Below are positions 42,735 to 52,756 of a DNA stretch of 64,000 bases, piece after piece (the first letter of the stretch is position 1; each line of letters starts with the position of its first letter). The notes beneath the pieces were generated by a model, which had not been told where the DNA came from, did not search any database, and was given only the letters and a program-made list of their open reading frames with translations. A program made the position numbers and the translations under genes. Source of the DNA: JAZKID01 sp965247525 (GTDB taxonomy: Bacteria > Pseudomonadota > Alphaproteobacteria > Rhizobiales > UBA4765); assembly GCA_965247525.1 (NCBI GenBank), contig OZ252015.1:186001-250000 (forward strand), given 5' to 3'.

Positions 42735-44029
42735 TTCAGAACTGTAAACCGGTTTTTGGCTTGCGCGGCCCTGTCGGGCGACATGCGTACCGTAAAGAGA
42801 ATGCCTTCGTCGTTTTGCGATTTTTCGAGAATATCGCCGTGACGGTAGACCCAGTTCTGTCCTTCGCCATCTTCAAATTTCACAAGAAGCTGCAAAGGTT
42901 TTTTGAAGGCCGCCATCAGGCTTTCAATGTGGGCAAGCAAATCATCGCAGCCTTCACCCGTTTCAGATGAAATTGAAACATGGGCGTTTGCGGCTGATGC
43001 GTAAGAAAGCTCTGCTTTTCTTTCATCGCTTAACAGATCAATCTTGTTCCACACTTCAAGAATTGGGATTGTGCTATCAATGCCGATGCCAAGCTCGGTC
43101 AGCGTTTTATACACTTCGCTGGCCTGTAATTCCGTTTCTTCGTGGGTGATATCGCGGACATGCAAAATGAGAGAGGCCGATATCACCTCTTCAAGGGTTG
43201 CAAGAAATGCCGCCACAAGCTGCGTTGGAAGATCGGCAACAAATCCCACAGTGTCTGATAGAATAATGTCGCCGCCAGACGGCAGTGTCAGGCGACGTAG
43301 CGTAGGGTCGAGCGTCGCAAATAACAGATCGGCTGCAACAACCGATGCGCCAGTCAGGCGATTAAACAAAGTCGATTTGCCGGCATTGGTATAACCAACC
43401 AAAGCAACGCTTGGAAAAGGAGTGCGATCGCGGTTTTTGCGTTGCAAAAGGCGGGTGCGTTTCACCTGCTCCAGCTCGCCTTTCAGCTTGGTGATGCGTT
43501 CCTGAATAAGCCGTCGATCGGTTTCGATCTGCGTTTCACCCGGCCCGCCCAAAAAACCAAACCCGCCGCGCTGACGCTCCAAATGTGTCCATGACCGCAC
43601 CAAACGGCTTTTTTGATAGCTTAGATGCGCCAGTTCGACCTGCAGCACACCCTCGCGCGTCTGCGCCCGATCCCCGAAAATTTCGAGAATAAGGCCCGTG
43701 CGGTCAATCACTTTTGCGCGGCACTCTTTTTCAAGATTGCGCTGTTGCCCCGGCGTTAATGCGCCATCGACGTAAATCAACTCGGCCTGATCAGCCTCAA
43801 CCGCGGCCGCAATTTCTTCGACCTTGCCGCTGCCGAAAAGCGTGGCGGGGTTTGGTGCATTCAATGAAGCCACCATTGTTCGTGTAATATCGAGGCGGAT
43901 TGCTTCAGCAAGCCCGCGCGCTTCATCGGCCTGTGCGTCTGCCATGCGTTTTTTGGCCGCACCGGGCTGACGCATTTGCGGTATGACAAGCACCACGCGC
44001 GTTGGCTTTGCCTCAGTTTCAAATGTCAT
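42731..44029 (-). CDS. hflX: GTPase HflX
   Basis: HflX is a ribosome-associated GTPase that splits stalled ribosomes. The 432-residue protein has the N-terminal HflX domain, GFGFLGGPGETQIETDRR, the P-loop LVGYTNAGKST, DTVGFVADLP for G3 and EVWNKIDL for G4. It follows hfq by 12 bases, the standard hfq-hflX pair. Confidence 0.95.
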   Translation of the reverse strand: MTFETEAKPTRVVLVIPQMRQPGAAKKRMADAQADEARGLAEAIRLDITRTMVASLNAPNPATLFGSGKVEEIAAAVEADQAELIYVDGALTPGQQRNLEKECRAKVIDRTGLILEIFGDRAQTREGVLQVELAHLSYQKSRLVRSWTHLERQRGGFGFLGGPGETQIETDRRLIQERITKLKGELEQVKRTRLLQRKNRDRTPFPSVALVGYTNAGKSTLFNRLTGASVVAADLLFATLDPTLRRLTLPSGGDIILSDTVGFVADLPTQLVAAFLATLEEVISASLILHVRDITHEETELQASEVYKTLTELGIGIDSTIPILEVWNKIDLLSDERKAELSYASAANAHVSISSETGEGCDDLLAHIESLMAAFKKPLQLLVKFEDGEGQNWVYRHGDILEKSQNDEGILFTVRMSPDRAAQAKNRFTVLN

Positions 44030-44041
44030 ATGATGTCCGCG

Positions 44042-44287
44042 TCAGTCGCCGGTGTGTTCATCATCGAACAGGCTGATGGCACCGCCGGGCATGATGGTTG
44101 AAATGGCATGCTTGTAGACAAGCTGAACTTGTCCCTCGCGGCGCAGCAAAACGCAAAAATTATCAAACCATGTGACGACGCCCAAAAGCTTCACGCCGTT
44201 GACAAGGAAAATTGTTACTGGAATTTTGCTTTTTCGAACAGCATTGAGAAATGTGTCTTGAAGATTTTGTGCGCGTTCTGCAGCCAT
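44042..44287 (-). CDS. hfq: RNA chaperone Hfq
   Basis: Hfq is a hexameric Sm-like protein that pairs small RNAs with mRNAs. The 81-residue protein shows the Sm1 region QNLQDTFLNAVRKSKIPVTI, L-V-N-G-V-K-L, and the Sm2 motif L-V-Y-K-H-A-I-S-T-I. The start M-A-A-E-R-A-Q-N at 44287 matches relatives. The frame extends to a TTG at 44308, which is unlikely. Confidence 0.97.
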   Translation of the reverse strand: MAAERAQNLQDTFLNAVRKSKIPVTIFLVNGVKLLGVVTWFDNFCVLLRREGQVQLVYKHAISTIMPGGAISLFDDEHTGD

Positions 44288-44367
44288 AATCGTGCTCGCC
44301 TTTGCCAATTTCAGGAGTTTAATCCGGTATCAGTTCTCTTTGTTGCCCATTAGACCAGTTGCTGGCG

Positions 44368-45735
44368 TTAATTCAACCCCAAAGACTTTAACTTGCGATG
44401 CAAAGCAGAGCGTTCCATGCCAACAAACTCTGCCGTTCTTGAGATATTCCCGCCAAACCTGTTGACCTGTGCATGCAGGTATTCTTTCTCAAACGTTTCG
44501 CGTGCATCGCGCAAAGGCAGAGCCATGATGGCTTCCGATCCAATCCCGTTTGGCATGGCCGGCAACATGGCGCCTACCTCGGGCGGAAGCATGTCAACGG
44601 TCACGATATTTTCCGGAGTGTTTTGCGTCAAAATAAGCAGGCGCTCAATGTTATTGCGCAGCTGCCTCACATTGCCCGGCCAGTCATGAGTTTGCAGCAA
44701 AGCCATTGTGTCTTCGTTGATGCGCTTTGGCATCAGGCCTGTCGTTGCCACGATTTGCTCGATGAAATAATGCACAAGTTCGGGGATATCTTCGCGGTGC
44801 TCTGCAAGGCTTGGCGTGCGAACAGGCACAACTGCGAGCCGGTGATAAAGATCTTCGCGAAAGCGGCCCTGAACAATTTCATTGTCAACATCGCGGCTTG
44901 TTGAGCAAATAATCCGAACGTCGACTTTTACACGTGTAGTTCCACCAACCCGCGCAAAGTCCTGATCGACAAGAACGCGCAAAATGCGGTTTTGTGTCTC
45001 GCGCGGCATGTCGGCAACCTCGTCAATGTAAAGAGTGCCGCCATGCGCCTCTTCAAGCGCGCCGACACGCCTGACAAACCCGGGTTTTTCCTCTTCGCCA
45101 AACAGTGCAGGTTCCATCGTCTCAGGCGTAATCGCGGCGGCATTGATGGCAACAAAAGGCGCCGCCGCACGCTGCGAGCGGTTGTGAATGGTGCGCGCCA
45201 CAAGCTCTTTGCCGGTGCCGGGCGCGCCAGCAATCAAAATACGGCTGTTGGCCGGCGCAATTTTGTCCAGGGTCGAGCGCAACTGATTCATGATCGTTGA
45301 TGAACCGACAAGCCGGGTCGCAAAAATAGATTGCTGGCGAAGCGTTTTAACTTCGCGTTTCAGCTGCAAAGATTCAATCGCGCGCGCAATGATCAAGAGC
45401 AGGCGGTCAGACTTGAATGGCTTTTCAATAAAGTCATAAGCGCCGCGCTTAATCGCCGAAACCGCTGTTTCGACATTGCCATGGCCGGAAATCATGACGA
45501 CGGGTACATCAGGATGCTGCTTTTGAATGTAGTCGAGAATTTCAAGGCCATCCATGCGGCTTCCCTGCAACCAGATATCAAGCAGAACCAATGACGGCCT
45601 GCGCTGCGCAATCTGCACAAGTGCCTCATCAGCGTCACGCGCGGTGCGGGTGGCATATCCTTCGTCGCCCAGAATTCCGGCGATCAGTTCGCGAATGTCG
45701 CGCTCATCGTCAACGATTAAAATGTCACTGGACAT
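44368..45735 (-). CDS. ntrX: Response regulator NtrX
   Basis: NtrX pairs with NtrY and controls respiration, nitrogen or envelope genes in alphaproteobacteria. The 455-residue protein has a receiver domain (Asp53 in LLDIWLQG), an AAA+ domain with Walker A AGAPGTGKE and GGTLYIDEVADMP, and a Fis-type helix-turn-helix at the end. The GAFTGA loop that touches sigma-54 is absent (G-E-E-E-K-P-G-F-V-R-R instead), as known for NtrX. Its start overlaps ntrY by 11 bases. Confidence 0.94.
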   Translation of the reverse strand: MSSDILIVDDERDIRELIAGILGDEGYATRTARDADEALVQIAQRRPSLVLLDIWLQGSRMDGLEILDYIQKQHPDVPVVMISGHGNVETAVSAIKRGAYDFIEKPFKSDRLLLIIARAIESLQLKREVKTLRQQSIFATRLVGSSTIMNQLRSTLDKIAPANSRILIAGAPGTGKELVARTIHNRSQRAAAPFVAINAAAITPETMEPALFGEEEKPGFVRRVGALEEAHGGTLYIDEVADMPRETQNRILRVLVDQDFARVGGTTRVKVDVRIICSTSRDVDNEIVQGRFREDLYHRLAVVPVRTPSLAEHREDIPELVHYFIEQIVATTGLMPKRINEDTMALLQTHDWPGNVRQLRNNIERLLILTQNTPENIVTVDMLPPEVGAMLPAMPNGIGSEAIMALPLRDARETFEKEYLHAQVNRFGGNISRTAEFVGMERSALHRKLKSLGLN

Positions 45736-47977
45736 TGGCAATTACTTTCGGTTGTTCAAAGTTGAGGTTTGCAGGCTGTAAAACGGGGCTTGTCCGCTTT
45801 GGAAACACAAGGCGTATCAAGGCACCCTGTTCGTCGTCAGAGGATGAATCCAGAAGTTCGATCACACCGCCATGCTCGTCCATAATTTTTCCAACAATCG
45901 CGAGCCCAAGGCCGGTGCCTTTTTCGCGCGTTGTCATGTACGGCTCGAGCAGGCGAAGGCGGTTTTCTTTGGGCAGGCCGATACCATTGTCTTCAATGCT
46001 GATAACAACTTTATCATCCTCGCGCAGTGCGGTGCGGATAATAATTTTTCCGGGATTGTCGGATGTTTTATCAGTGGCGCTAATGGCCTCGGTTGCATTT
46101 TTGATAAGATTTGTGACGGCTTGTGCGATCAGGCGCCTGTCGCATTCTGCGCGCAGTATCTGTGCCGGCAGTTCATAATCAAACAGAATGTCCGGATTAC
46201 CAACGCGCATCAAAAACACAACCTGACGCACAAGATCGCCGATATCTTCTTCATGGATTTGCGCTTTAGGCATGCGTGCAAAAGACGAAAACTCATCGAC
46301 CATGCGGCCGATATCGCTCACCTGACGGATAATTGTCTCGGTGCATTGGTCGAACACGTCCCGATCTTCGGGCGCAATTGATTTGGTAAATTTGCGTTTT
46401 AAACGCTCCGCGGAAAGCTGAATAGGTGTCAGCGGGTTTTTAATTTCATGGGCGATGCGCCGCGCCACGTCGGCCCAGGCGGAAGAGCGCTGCGCGGCAA
46501 CAAGATCGGTAATGTCGTCAAGGGTAACGACGTAGCCGTGTTCTGCATCATTTGAAGTTTCTGACGTCAATTTAACCGCAAGATTGCGCTCGCCATCGCC
46601 GCGCCGCAGTACGATATCGCCTTGGACAAGGCGTTGCTGCGAACCTGTTTCATGAACAAGCCCTGCAAGTTCTGGAAGAATTTTAACAAGCGGCTGGCCG
46701 ATAATATCTGAATTGTGCGACATCAATTCGAGAGCAATAGGGTTTGCAAGCGTAATAATGAAATTGGAATCGATGCCGATAATGCCCGCTGAAACGCCGG
46801 ATAAAACGGCTTCCGTAAACAAGCGGCGCGCGTCCATCTGCTCATTGGCAAGAAGAAGATCGTCACGCTGCGAGCGCAGTTCATTTGTCATTTTGTTGAA
46901 TGTCTGGCCAAGGCTTGCCAGGTCGCCCTCGTCAAGGCGCACGGGAACCTGTACGCTCAAATCTCCGCCGGCGACTTTATCTGCAGCGCCGATCAGCCTG
47001 CGAATTGGCGCCACAAGACGGTTGGCAAAAGATATACCAAACCAGATTGCAATCAGAAGAAGAATAAGCGCGATACCTGCATAGGTAATACCGAAGGCGG
47101 CCTGCACGTTGGGCTGGCGCGAATCCATGCTGCGATATTCATTGGTTGCGTCCTGCGCTTCGCGGACGGCACGAATGACATCTTGGTCAACAGGGCGCGC
47201 GGCGTAAAGATAGGCGTCATCAAATGTTTGAAGCTTCAAAATCGCGCCGACAAAATCCGATTTTTTTGACACGACAAGAACGGGCTCTGTTGCTTCATTG
47301 GCCTGTTTGATAATCTCTGCACTTGGCAGTTCGTAATCGCGTGGCAGCCTTGAATGCTGCATCACCTTGCCATCGGCGGACAAAATATAAACGGCAGGCA
47401 GTCCACGCAAAAATGCAAGCTGGGTCAGGAGTGTTTGAAAACCGATCGGGTCAACAAAGGCAAGCGGCTGCGCCCTGTTGACCGATTGCGATAACGCCAA
47501 GAGGTCATAACGGATCGTCTGATTGTGCTCGTTCATATAGGCTTGCGCGATATGAACCGAGTTATCGACAACAGCGCGCGTACGCTCCGAAAACCAGCGG
47601 TCAAGGCCAACGTTCAACGTGAAGCTTGCGACGACAGCAAGCACCACGGCTGGAATGGCCGCGACCCCACAAAACATACCAACCACGCGCGCGTGCAAAC
47701 GCGCCGCTGCCCTGCCCGTTCGGCGTGCGCGCCAGAGCGGGCGAATTTCCATAATCACCAGAATGGCCAAAGCGATCACAAGCACAGCATTGACGCCAAG
47801 CGCGATGCTGATGACGTTCCGGTCGGGCTTTAAGCTCGTAAGGCCGGTGAGAACCATAAAGGTTGCAACAGCCGTGAGCAGAGCCAGCACCACAACTGCG
47901 GCGGCCACAAATGGTGTCAGACGTGATGGACGAATGGCCTCTGTCGGCTGAGCCGAGACCAATTCAACGCTTGTCAT
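45725..47977 (-). CDS. ntrY: Sensor histidine kinase NtrY
   Basis: The 750-residue membrane kinase has three hydrophobic segments in the first ~115 residues, a periplasmic domain, a fourth segment near 310, a HAMP domain (RLVAPIRRLIGAADKVAGGD) and a PAS domain. The H box is ARRIAHEIKNPLTPIQLSAE and the ATPase domain has GTGLGLAIVGKIMDEHGG. The start at 47977 is chosen because the protein then begins M-T-S-V-E-L. No ntrB or ntrC gene is adjacent, unlike many relatives. Confidence 0.94.
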   Translation of the reverse strand: MTSVELVSAQPTEAIRPSRLTPFVAAAVVVLALLTAVATFMVLTGLTSLKPDRNVISIALGVNAVLVIALAILVIMEIRPLWRARRTGRAAARLHARVVGMFCGVAAIPAVVLAVVASFTLNVGLDRWFSERTRAVVDNSVHIAQAYMNEHNQTIRYDLLALSQSVNRAQPLAFVDPIGFQTLLTQLAFLRGLPAVYILSADGKVMQHSRLPRDYELPSAEIIKQANEATEPVLVVSKKSDFVGAILKLQTFDDAYLYAARPVDQDVIRAVREAQDATNEYRSMDSRQPNVQAAFGITYAGIALILLLIAIWFGISFANRLVAPIRRLIGAADKVAGGDLSVQVPVRLDEGDLASLGQTFNKMTNELRSQRDDLLLANEQMDARRLFTEAVLSGVSAGIIGIDSNFIITLANPIALELMSHNSDIIGQPLVKILPELAGLVHETGSQQRLVQGDIVLRRGDGERNLAVKLTSETSNDAEHGYVVTLDDITDLVAAQRSSAWADVARRIAHEIKNPLTPIQLSAERLKRKFTKSIAPEDRDVFDQCTETIIRQVSDIGRMVDEFSSFARMPKAQIHEEDIGDLVRQVVFLMRVGNPDILFDYELPAQILRAECDRRLIAQAVTNLIKNATEAISATDKTSDNPGKIIIRTALREDDKVVISIEDNGIGLPKENRLRLLEPYMTTREKGTGLGLAIVGKIMDEHGGVIELLDSSSDDEQGALIRLVFPKRTSPVLQPANLNFEQPKVIANVQ

Positions 47978-48127
47978 GAAAAACCCCCGATAAGCGGATG
48001 AACAGTTACGAACCGCCCTATCTGTTGCAAAAATGTGACATTCATAGGGCAAAGGTCAAGGCTTTTCTTTGGCCATGGTCTTAAAGCACCGCTTGCGCGG
48101 CGGGTTTTGGTGCGTAACAAGGCTGAA

Positions 48128-49300
48128 ATGACACAAATCAAGCTTTGCGCAATTGTTCTGGCTGCCGGTTCCGGCACGCGAATGGGCGCGGGCACGCCTA
48201 AGCAATATCGCGATTTGGACGGCATGATGGTTTTGCGTCGTACACTTCAGGCGCTGCTAAGCTTGGATATTTCATTCGAGAAAATTGTGGTTGTCATCGA
48301 CCCTGCGCACAGCGCGCTTTTTGAGACCGCGCGACACGGCTTTGACCAAAATCGAATTGTTGCCGTTGAAGGTGGGCCAACGCGCCAGTCATCGGTTTTT
48401 TGCGGGTTGAAAGCGTTGGAAGATTTAAATCCGGACCGTGTCATTCTTCATGACGCGGCGCGGCCGTTTGCGGCGCCTGTTTTGTTTCAACGCATTCTTA
48501 AAACACTGCAAACGCAGCAGGCTGCGATTTGCGGCGTGAAGGTGCATGATACGTTGAAGCGCTGCACCAATGGTGTGATATTGGAAACCATGAGCCGTGA
48601 AGGGCTTTATCAGGCACAAACGCCGCAAGGATTTAATTACATTCACCTGCTCGCCGCACACGAAAAAGCTGTAGCAGAAAAACGCAATGAATTTACCGAC
48701 GATGCCGCATTAATGGAATGGCAGGGGCATGACGTGACGATGGTTGAAGGTGATATGGACAATTTCAAAATCACAACCGAGACAGACTTTGTGCGCGCTG
48801 CCGACAAAATATCTGCGCGTGTCAGCAAGACGGCCTTCGGCTATGATGTGCATGCGTTTTGTGACGGCGATCATGTGACACTCGGTGGAGTAAAAATTCC
48901 GCATGACAAATGCGTTAAAGCACATTCTGATGGTGATGTCGTTTTGCATGCTCTGACAGATGCGCTGTTTGGCCTGACAGGCACTGGCGATATCGGGACG
49001 CATTTTCCGCCAAGCGATGCACAGTGGAAAAATGCTGCTTCTGAACAGTTTGTCGCAAAAGCAATGGCTGAGCTTAAAAATGCAGATATCAGATTAATTC
49101 ACTGCGATATCAGCGTGCTCTGTGAAGCGCCAAAGCTGATGCCTTACCGTGATGGAATGCTTGAAAATCTTGCACGCCTCACCGGACTTGAGCCTCGCAA
49201 TATCGGACTGAAAGCCACGACGAGCGAAGGCCTTGGCTTTGTTGGGCGCGGCGAAGGGCTTGCGGCCTATGTTATCGTGACAGGTCTTGTCCATGTCTGA
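48128..49300 (+). CDS. ispDF: Bifunctional IspD/IspF
   Basis: The fusion carries two steps of the non-mevalonate isoprenoid pathway. Residues ~1-225 are the cytidylyltransferase IspD (VLAAGSGTRMG, P-K-Q-Y-R, HDAARPF). Residues ~230-390 are the cyclodiphosphate synthase IspF (G-Y-D-V-H-A-F, metal ligands, AHSDGDVVLHALTDALFG, KATTSEGLGFVGRGEG). Such fusions are typical of alphaproteobacteria. AAGG is five bases before the ATG at 48128. It is divergent from ntrY and overlaps cinA by eight bases. Confidence 0.95.
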   Translation: MTQIKLCAIVLAAGSGTRMGAGTPKQYRDLDGMMVLRRTLQALLSLDISFEKIVVVIDPAHSALFETARHGFDQNRIVAVEGGPTRQSSVFCGLKALEDLNPDRVILHDAARPFAAPVLFQRILKTLQTQQAAICGVKVHDTLKRCTNGVILETMSREGLYQAQTPQGFNYIHLLAAHEKAVAEKRNEFTDDAALMEWQGHDVTMVEGDMDNFKITTETDFVRAADKISARVSKTAFGYDVHAFCDGDHVTLGGVKIPHDKCVKAHSDGDVVLHALTDALFGLTGTGDIGTHFPPSDAQWKNAASEQFVAKAMAELKNADIRLIHCDISVLCEAPKLMPYRDGMLENLARLTGLEPRNIGLKATTSEGLGFVGRGEGLAAYVIVTGLVHV

Positions 49301-49817
49301 TATTGCAGATGACATTTCAAGCCTGGCTCTGCAGCTTTACAAAGCCTGCATGACGGCCGGTTTAACAACGACTGCAGCGGAATCCTGCACAGGTGGTCTT
49401 TTGTGCGCCGCCATTACAGAAATTGCTGGCGCGTCTTCAATATTCCAGCGTGGATACGTCACATATTCCAATGCCGCAAAAACTGAGATGCTAGACGTCG
49501 ATGTTAGCTTGATCGACAGTTATGGAGCCGTGAGCGCGCAAGTGGCCAAAGAAATGGCACAAAACGCTTTAAATCGCGCGAAAGCCGATATCGCCATTTC
49601 AATTACTGGCATTGCTGGCCCCACGGGCGACACGCCGACCAAACCGATCGGCCTTGTTTATATTTCCATCGCCGCGCAATCGCGCTGTGACGTCAAAGAA
49701 TATAACTTCGGAGCCTTGACCCGCTTTGGCGTGCGTCAAAAATCTGTTGAAGCTGCGCTCAAGGATGCACTGCTTTTTCTTGATCGTAGCGGGCATACAG
49801 CAACCGCCGCATCATAG
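49293..49817 (+). CDS. pncC: CinA C-terminal domain / nicotinamide-nucleotide amidase
   Basis: PncC deamidates NMN in pyridine nucleotide recycling. The 174-residue protein is a stand-alone CinA C-terminal domain with T-A-A-E-S-C-T-G-G-L-L, RGYVTYSNAAKTEML and SITGIAGPTGDTP. It overlaps ispDF by eight bases. Its last 59 bases overlap the convergent spermidine-synthase-like gene. Confidence 0.92.
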   Translation: MSDIADDISSLALQLYKACMTAGLTTTAAESCTGGLLCAAITEIAGASSIFQRGYVTYSNAAKTEMLDVDVSLIDSYGAVSAQVAKEMAQNALNRAKADIAISITGIAGPTGDTPTKPIGLVYISIAAQSRCDVKEYNFGALTRFGVRQKSVEAALKDALLFLDRSGHTATAAS

Positions 49818-51984
49818 CCCCGAAAATATTGGAATAATCATCAGTCCATGCCGCAACTATGCTGGGCTCAGGTTTTTTCCAACCCTCCATTGTCACAAGT
49901 GCCCCAAACGCATTTTCGTTTTTGGCCAGTACGACGACCTCAGACGGTGTCACCATCTTGTCGAGATCCTTCGGTTGCGGCCGTTCCTGCCGATACAAGG
50001 CTGCAAGGCCAAGCTCTTTGGCGCTTGTTGAAAGCATGCTGCGCATTTCAAGATTGCGGTTCGAAATATGCAGCAGAACAATACCGTCGTCTTTCAGCTT
50101 GGAAAAATAAAGCTTTATCGCCTGCTGGGTAAGAAGATGAACAGGCACTGAATCGGACGTAAACGCATCAACGATTAGCACATCAAAGATATTTTCTGGC
50201 TCTTTTGAAAGTGTCAGGCGCGCATCACCAAGCACAATCGGTGCATCTGGCGCGCAATTTTTCAGAAATGAAAACTCTGTTGTTGCCAGCGTTACAACTG
50301 TCGGATCAATTTCAAAAAACCGGATATGTTCACCAGGCAGAAGATGACAGGCCATCGATCCGCTACCCAACCCGATTGCCCCGATCAGATCGATTTTTCT
50401 GCGTGCGCGAAAGGCTGTCAGCATCTGGCCAAAATTATGGTCTTTTGCGTAATAGGTCAGCGGCTGTGTTTTCTGTGATTCTATGTTTGATTCAGCGCCA
50501 TGAATGGTGGTGCCATGCTGCAGAACGCGAAACACACCGTCTTGCGTGTCATAAACGCGGTGCACACCAAAGAAACTGCGTTTGGTTACGTAATGCGGCA
50601 GTTCTGTTTTTAAAAATGGCATGAACAGCAATGCGCCCGCAACAAGAAGCTGAAACCGCAGCACGTTTTTGCGATCTGCAATCAAAACCGTGCCAACAAT
50701 CACAAGCACGGTGAGCCACATGATCCCCTCGCCGTAGGGTCGTTTTAAAACGAGGCCAACCATGGCGGCAAACAGAAGAACGGCAATCACAAACAAAAGA
50801 TTTTGCAAAAATGACGTTTTATACGCTTTCAAAATACCCGGAAATGCAAAAAAAGCGGCGACGATGAGAATTGGATATTCGGCAATCGTGCTGAACAGAT
50901 ATTGCGACAACAGCGCTGCAAAAATTCCACCCAGCACCCCGCCCAAAGACAGGTAGAAATAGAATTGGGTCAGAAAAACAGCGCTCGGTCGTTGTGTAAA
51001 AAGCGTCAAATGGCAAAGCAATGCCAATGTGAAAAATGACAAAAGGTGAAAGGCCAGTGTCAACGGCCATATCAGATGGTAGCCACTGATCAGCAGCAAC
51101 AACATCGGCATCACTGCAAACGGCGTCAGCGTGGCCAAGCGTTGAAGCGAAATCAGCGGCCTTGCGGAAAAGGCGATAATAAATGTCAAAAGATAGAGTG
51201 CGAGCGGCAACACCCATAAGAAAGGTACAGCCGCCACATCAGTGCTTAGATGCGCCGTGACCGCCACAAGCAGACCTGAGGCAATAAACGACAGGCCCGT
51301 CCACGCAAACCGTTGCCGCCAAAGGGGCGCGGGGCGCGGGCTATCATTGTTCTCAAGCAAAAGTGGTCTGGCCTTGTAAACAGCAAGACCCACAAGCGCC
51401 AATGCTGCAATCATCACGCCATAACCCACTGCCCAGACACCCGACTGATGGGCAAGCGTCAGGTTCGGCTCAAACAGAACAGGATATGAAAGCAACGCCA
51501 ACAAGCTGCCCGTATTCGAAGCTGCATAGAGAAAATACGGATCTTCGGCATCGCGGTGGCCACTTGTTGAAAACCAGGCCTGCAAAAGCGGCCCGTTCGC
51601 CGAAAGTGCAAAAAACGGCAATCCGATAGACAATGTAAATAGGGCCAGAAGCCAGAACACCTGCCCTTCAACTGGTGGCGCACCCACAAGCCTCGAAAGG
51701 GCAAACGGCAGAGCGGTAAAACCAAGAGCTGTGACGGCCAGATGTGCCAAAACAGCCAGTTTTATTGGCAGATAGCGCGCAAGAACATGCGCATAAAGGT
51801 AGCCCGCGAGCAAAGCCGCCTGAAAAAACACCATGGCCACCGACCAAACGCCGGGCGCACCGCCCAGTTGAGGCAGCACCATTTTCGCAAATAAAGGCTG
51901 AATGGAAAACAACAAGAAAGCGGACAGGAAGATCGACACCACAAAAAGTGGCAAGATCACGCGATTCAAGGTCTTTGTGCTCAT
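49759..51984 (-). CDS. Membrane-fused spermidine-synthase-like protein
   Basis: The 741-residue protein begins with about 13-14 hydrophobic segments (residues ~10-490). It ends in a spermidine-synthase-like Rossmann domain with IGLGSGSMACHLLPG, FEIDP and VLIVDAFTSDSVPVHLLTQ. This matches the fused MFS/spermidine synthase family, whose product is not established. No speD or speA gene is near. The start at 51984 precedes the first membrane segment; the longer frame to 52071 overlaps the promoter region of the divergent gene. Confidence 0.85.
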   Translation of the reverse strand: MSTKTLNRVILPLFVVSIFLSAFLLFSIQPLFAKMVLPQLGGAPGVWSVAMVFFQAALLAGYLYAHVLARYLPIKLAVLAHLAVTALGFTALPFALSRLVGAPPVEGQVFWLLALFTLSIGLPFFALSANGPLLQAWFSTSGHRDAEDPYFLYAASNTGSLLALLSYPVLFEPNLTLAHQSGVWAVGYGVMIAALALVGLAVYKARPLLLENNDSPRPAPLWRQRFAWTGLSFIASGLLVAVTAHLSTDVAAVPFLWVLPLALYLLTFIIAFSARPLISLQRLATLTPFAVMPMLLLLISGYHLIWPLTLAFHLLSFFTLALLCHLTLFTQRPSAVFLTQFYFYLSLGGVLGGIFAALLSQYLFSTIAEYPILIVAAFFAFPGILKAYKTSFLQNLLFVIAVLLFAAMVGLVLKRPYGEGIMWLTVLVIVGTVLIADRKNVLRFQLLVAGALLFMPFLKTELPHYVTKRSFFGVHRVYDTQDGVFRVLQHGTTIHGAESNIESQKTQPLTYYAKDHNFGQMLTAFRARRKIDLIGAIGLGSGSMACHLLPGEHIRFFEIDPTVVTLATTEFSFLKNCAPDAPIVLGDARLTLSKEPENIFDVLIVDAFTSDSVPVHLLTQQAIKLYFSKLKDDGIVLLHISNRNLEMRSMLSTSAKELGLAALYRQERPQPKDLDKMVTPSEVVVLAKNENAFGALVTMEGWKKPEPSIVAAWTDDYSNIFGAMMRRLLYARYDQEKAVHP

Positions 51985-52122
51985 GTCTGATCGTGATAGG
52001 TGGTCGTGTTCGGCGCTACCCCCAGGGAAGCGATATGAACACATTATATGCGCGACACGGAACTCAACCAAATCTTTCTACGTTTAATTTGTGACACTTT
52101 AAACCTCAATCAGGAGATACTT

Positions 52123-52737
52123 ATGACATTCAAAGCCCTTGCACTCTCAACCGCATTTTGCGCGCTTCTTGCACCTGCCGCATTTTCAAAAACAATGCAG
52201 ATGCAAAATTCACCCGGTATGATGCAGCAATCATCCGGAATGATGATGCAAAAGCCAATGACAAAAAGCATGATGAGCGATGGAAATATCGCTAGCATTG
52301 ATGAAACCATCAACAATGGCGAAATCAAGCTTGCGAAACTTGCGTTGCAAAAATCAAAAAACACAGATGTGCGCGGTTATGCCGAACTGATTATTGCTGA
52401 CCACCAAAGCATGCAACAGAGTGGCATGCAGCTTTTTGCCTCGTTGAAAATTAAACCAACCAGCAACCCAACATCCAACATGCTGAAAAAAGAAGGCAAC
52501 AGCACTTTCGCAATGTTGCAAAAAACCAAAGGCGCATCCTTCGACAAAAAATATCTTGAAATGAATGCCACAATGCACGGCAAGGTCGCATCTCTGATTG
52601 AAACCAAACTCATTCCATCGGCGCAGACCCAGGACGTCAAATCAGAATTAAGCACAAACCTGCGTGCTGTTCAGGTGCACGAGCAGAAAGCAAAGGATCT
52701 GCTTGCGTCCATGAGCACTCAGCCATCACAAATGTAA
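52123..52737 (+). CDS. Exported DUF4142 protein
   Basis: The 204-residue protein has a signal peptide (A-L-S-T-A-F-C-A-L-L-A-P-A-A-F-S) and a methionine- and glutamine-rich spacer. The DUF4142 helical bundle follows (G-N-I-A-S-I-D-E-T-I-N-N-G-E-I, then A-D-H-Q-S-M). DUF4142 proteins are periplasmic ferritin-like bundles of unknown role. A clear AGGAG precedes the ATG and a strong terminator follows, so the gene is probably monocistronic. Confidence 0.88.
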   Translation: MTFKALALSTAFCALLAPAAFSKTMQMQNSPGMMQQSSGMMMQKPMTKSMMSDGNIASIDETINNGEIKLAKLALQKSKNTDVRGYAELIIADHQSMQQSGMQLFASLKIKPTSNPTSNMLKKEGNSTFAMLQKTKGASFDKKYLEMNATMHGKVASLIETKLIPSAQTQDVKSELSTNLRAVQVHEQKAKDLLASMSTQPSQM

Positions 52738-52756
52738 TCATTTAAAACATCGCTTT

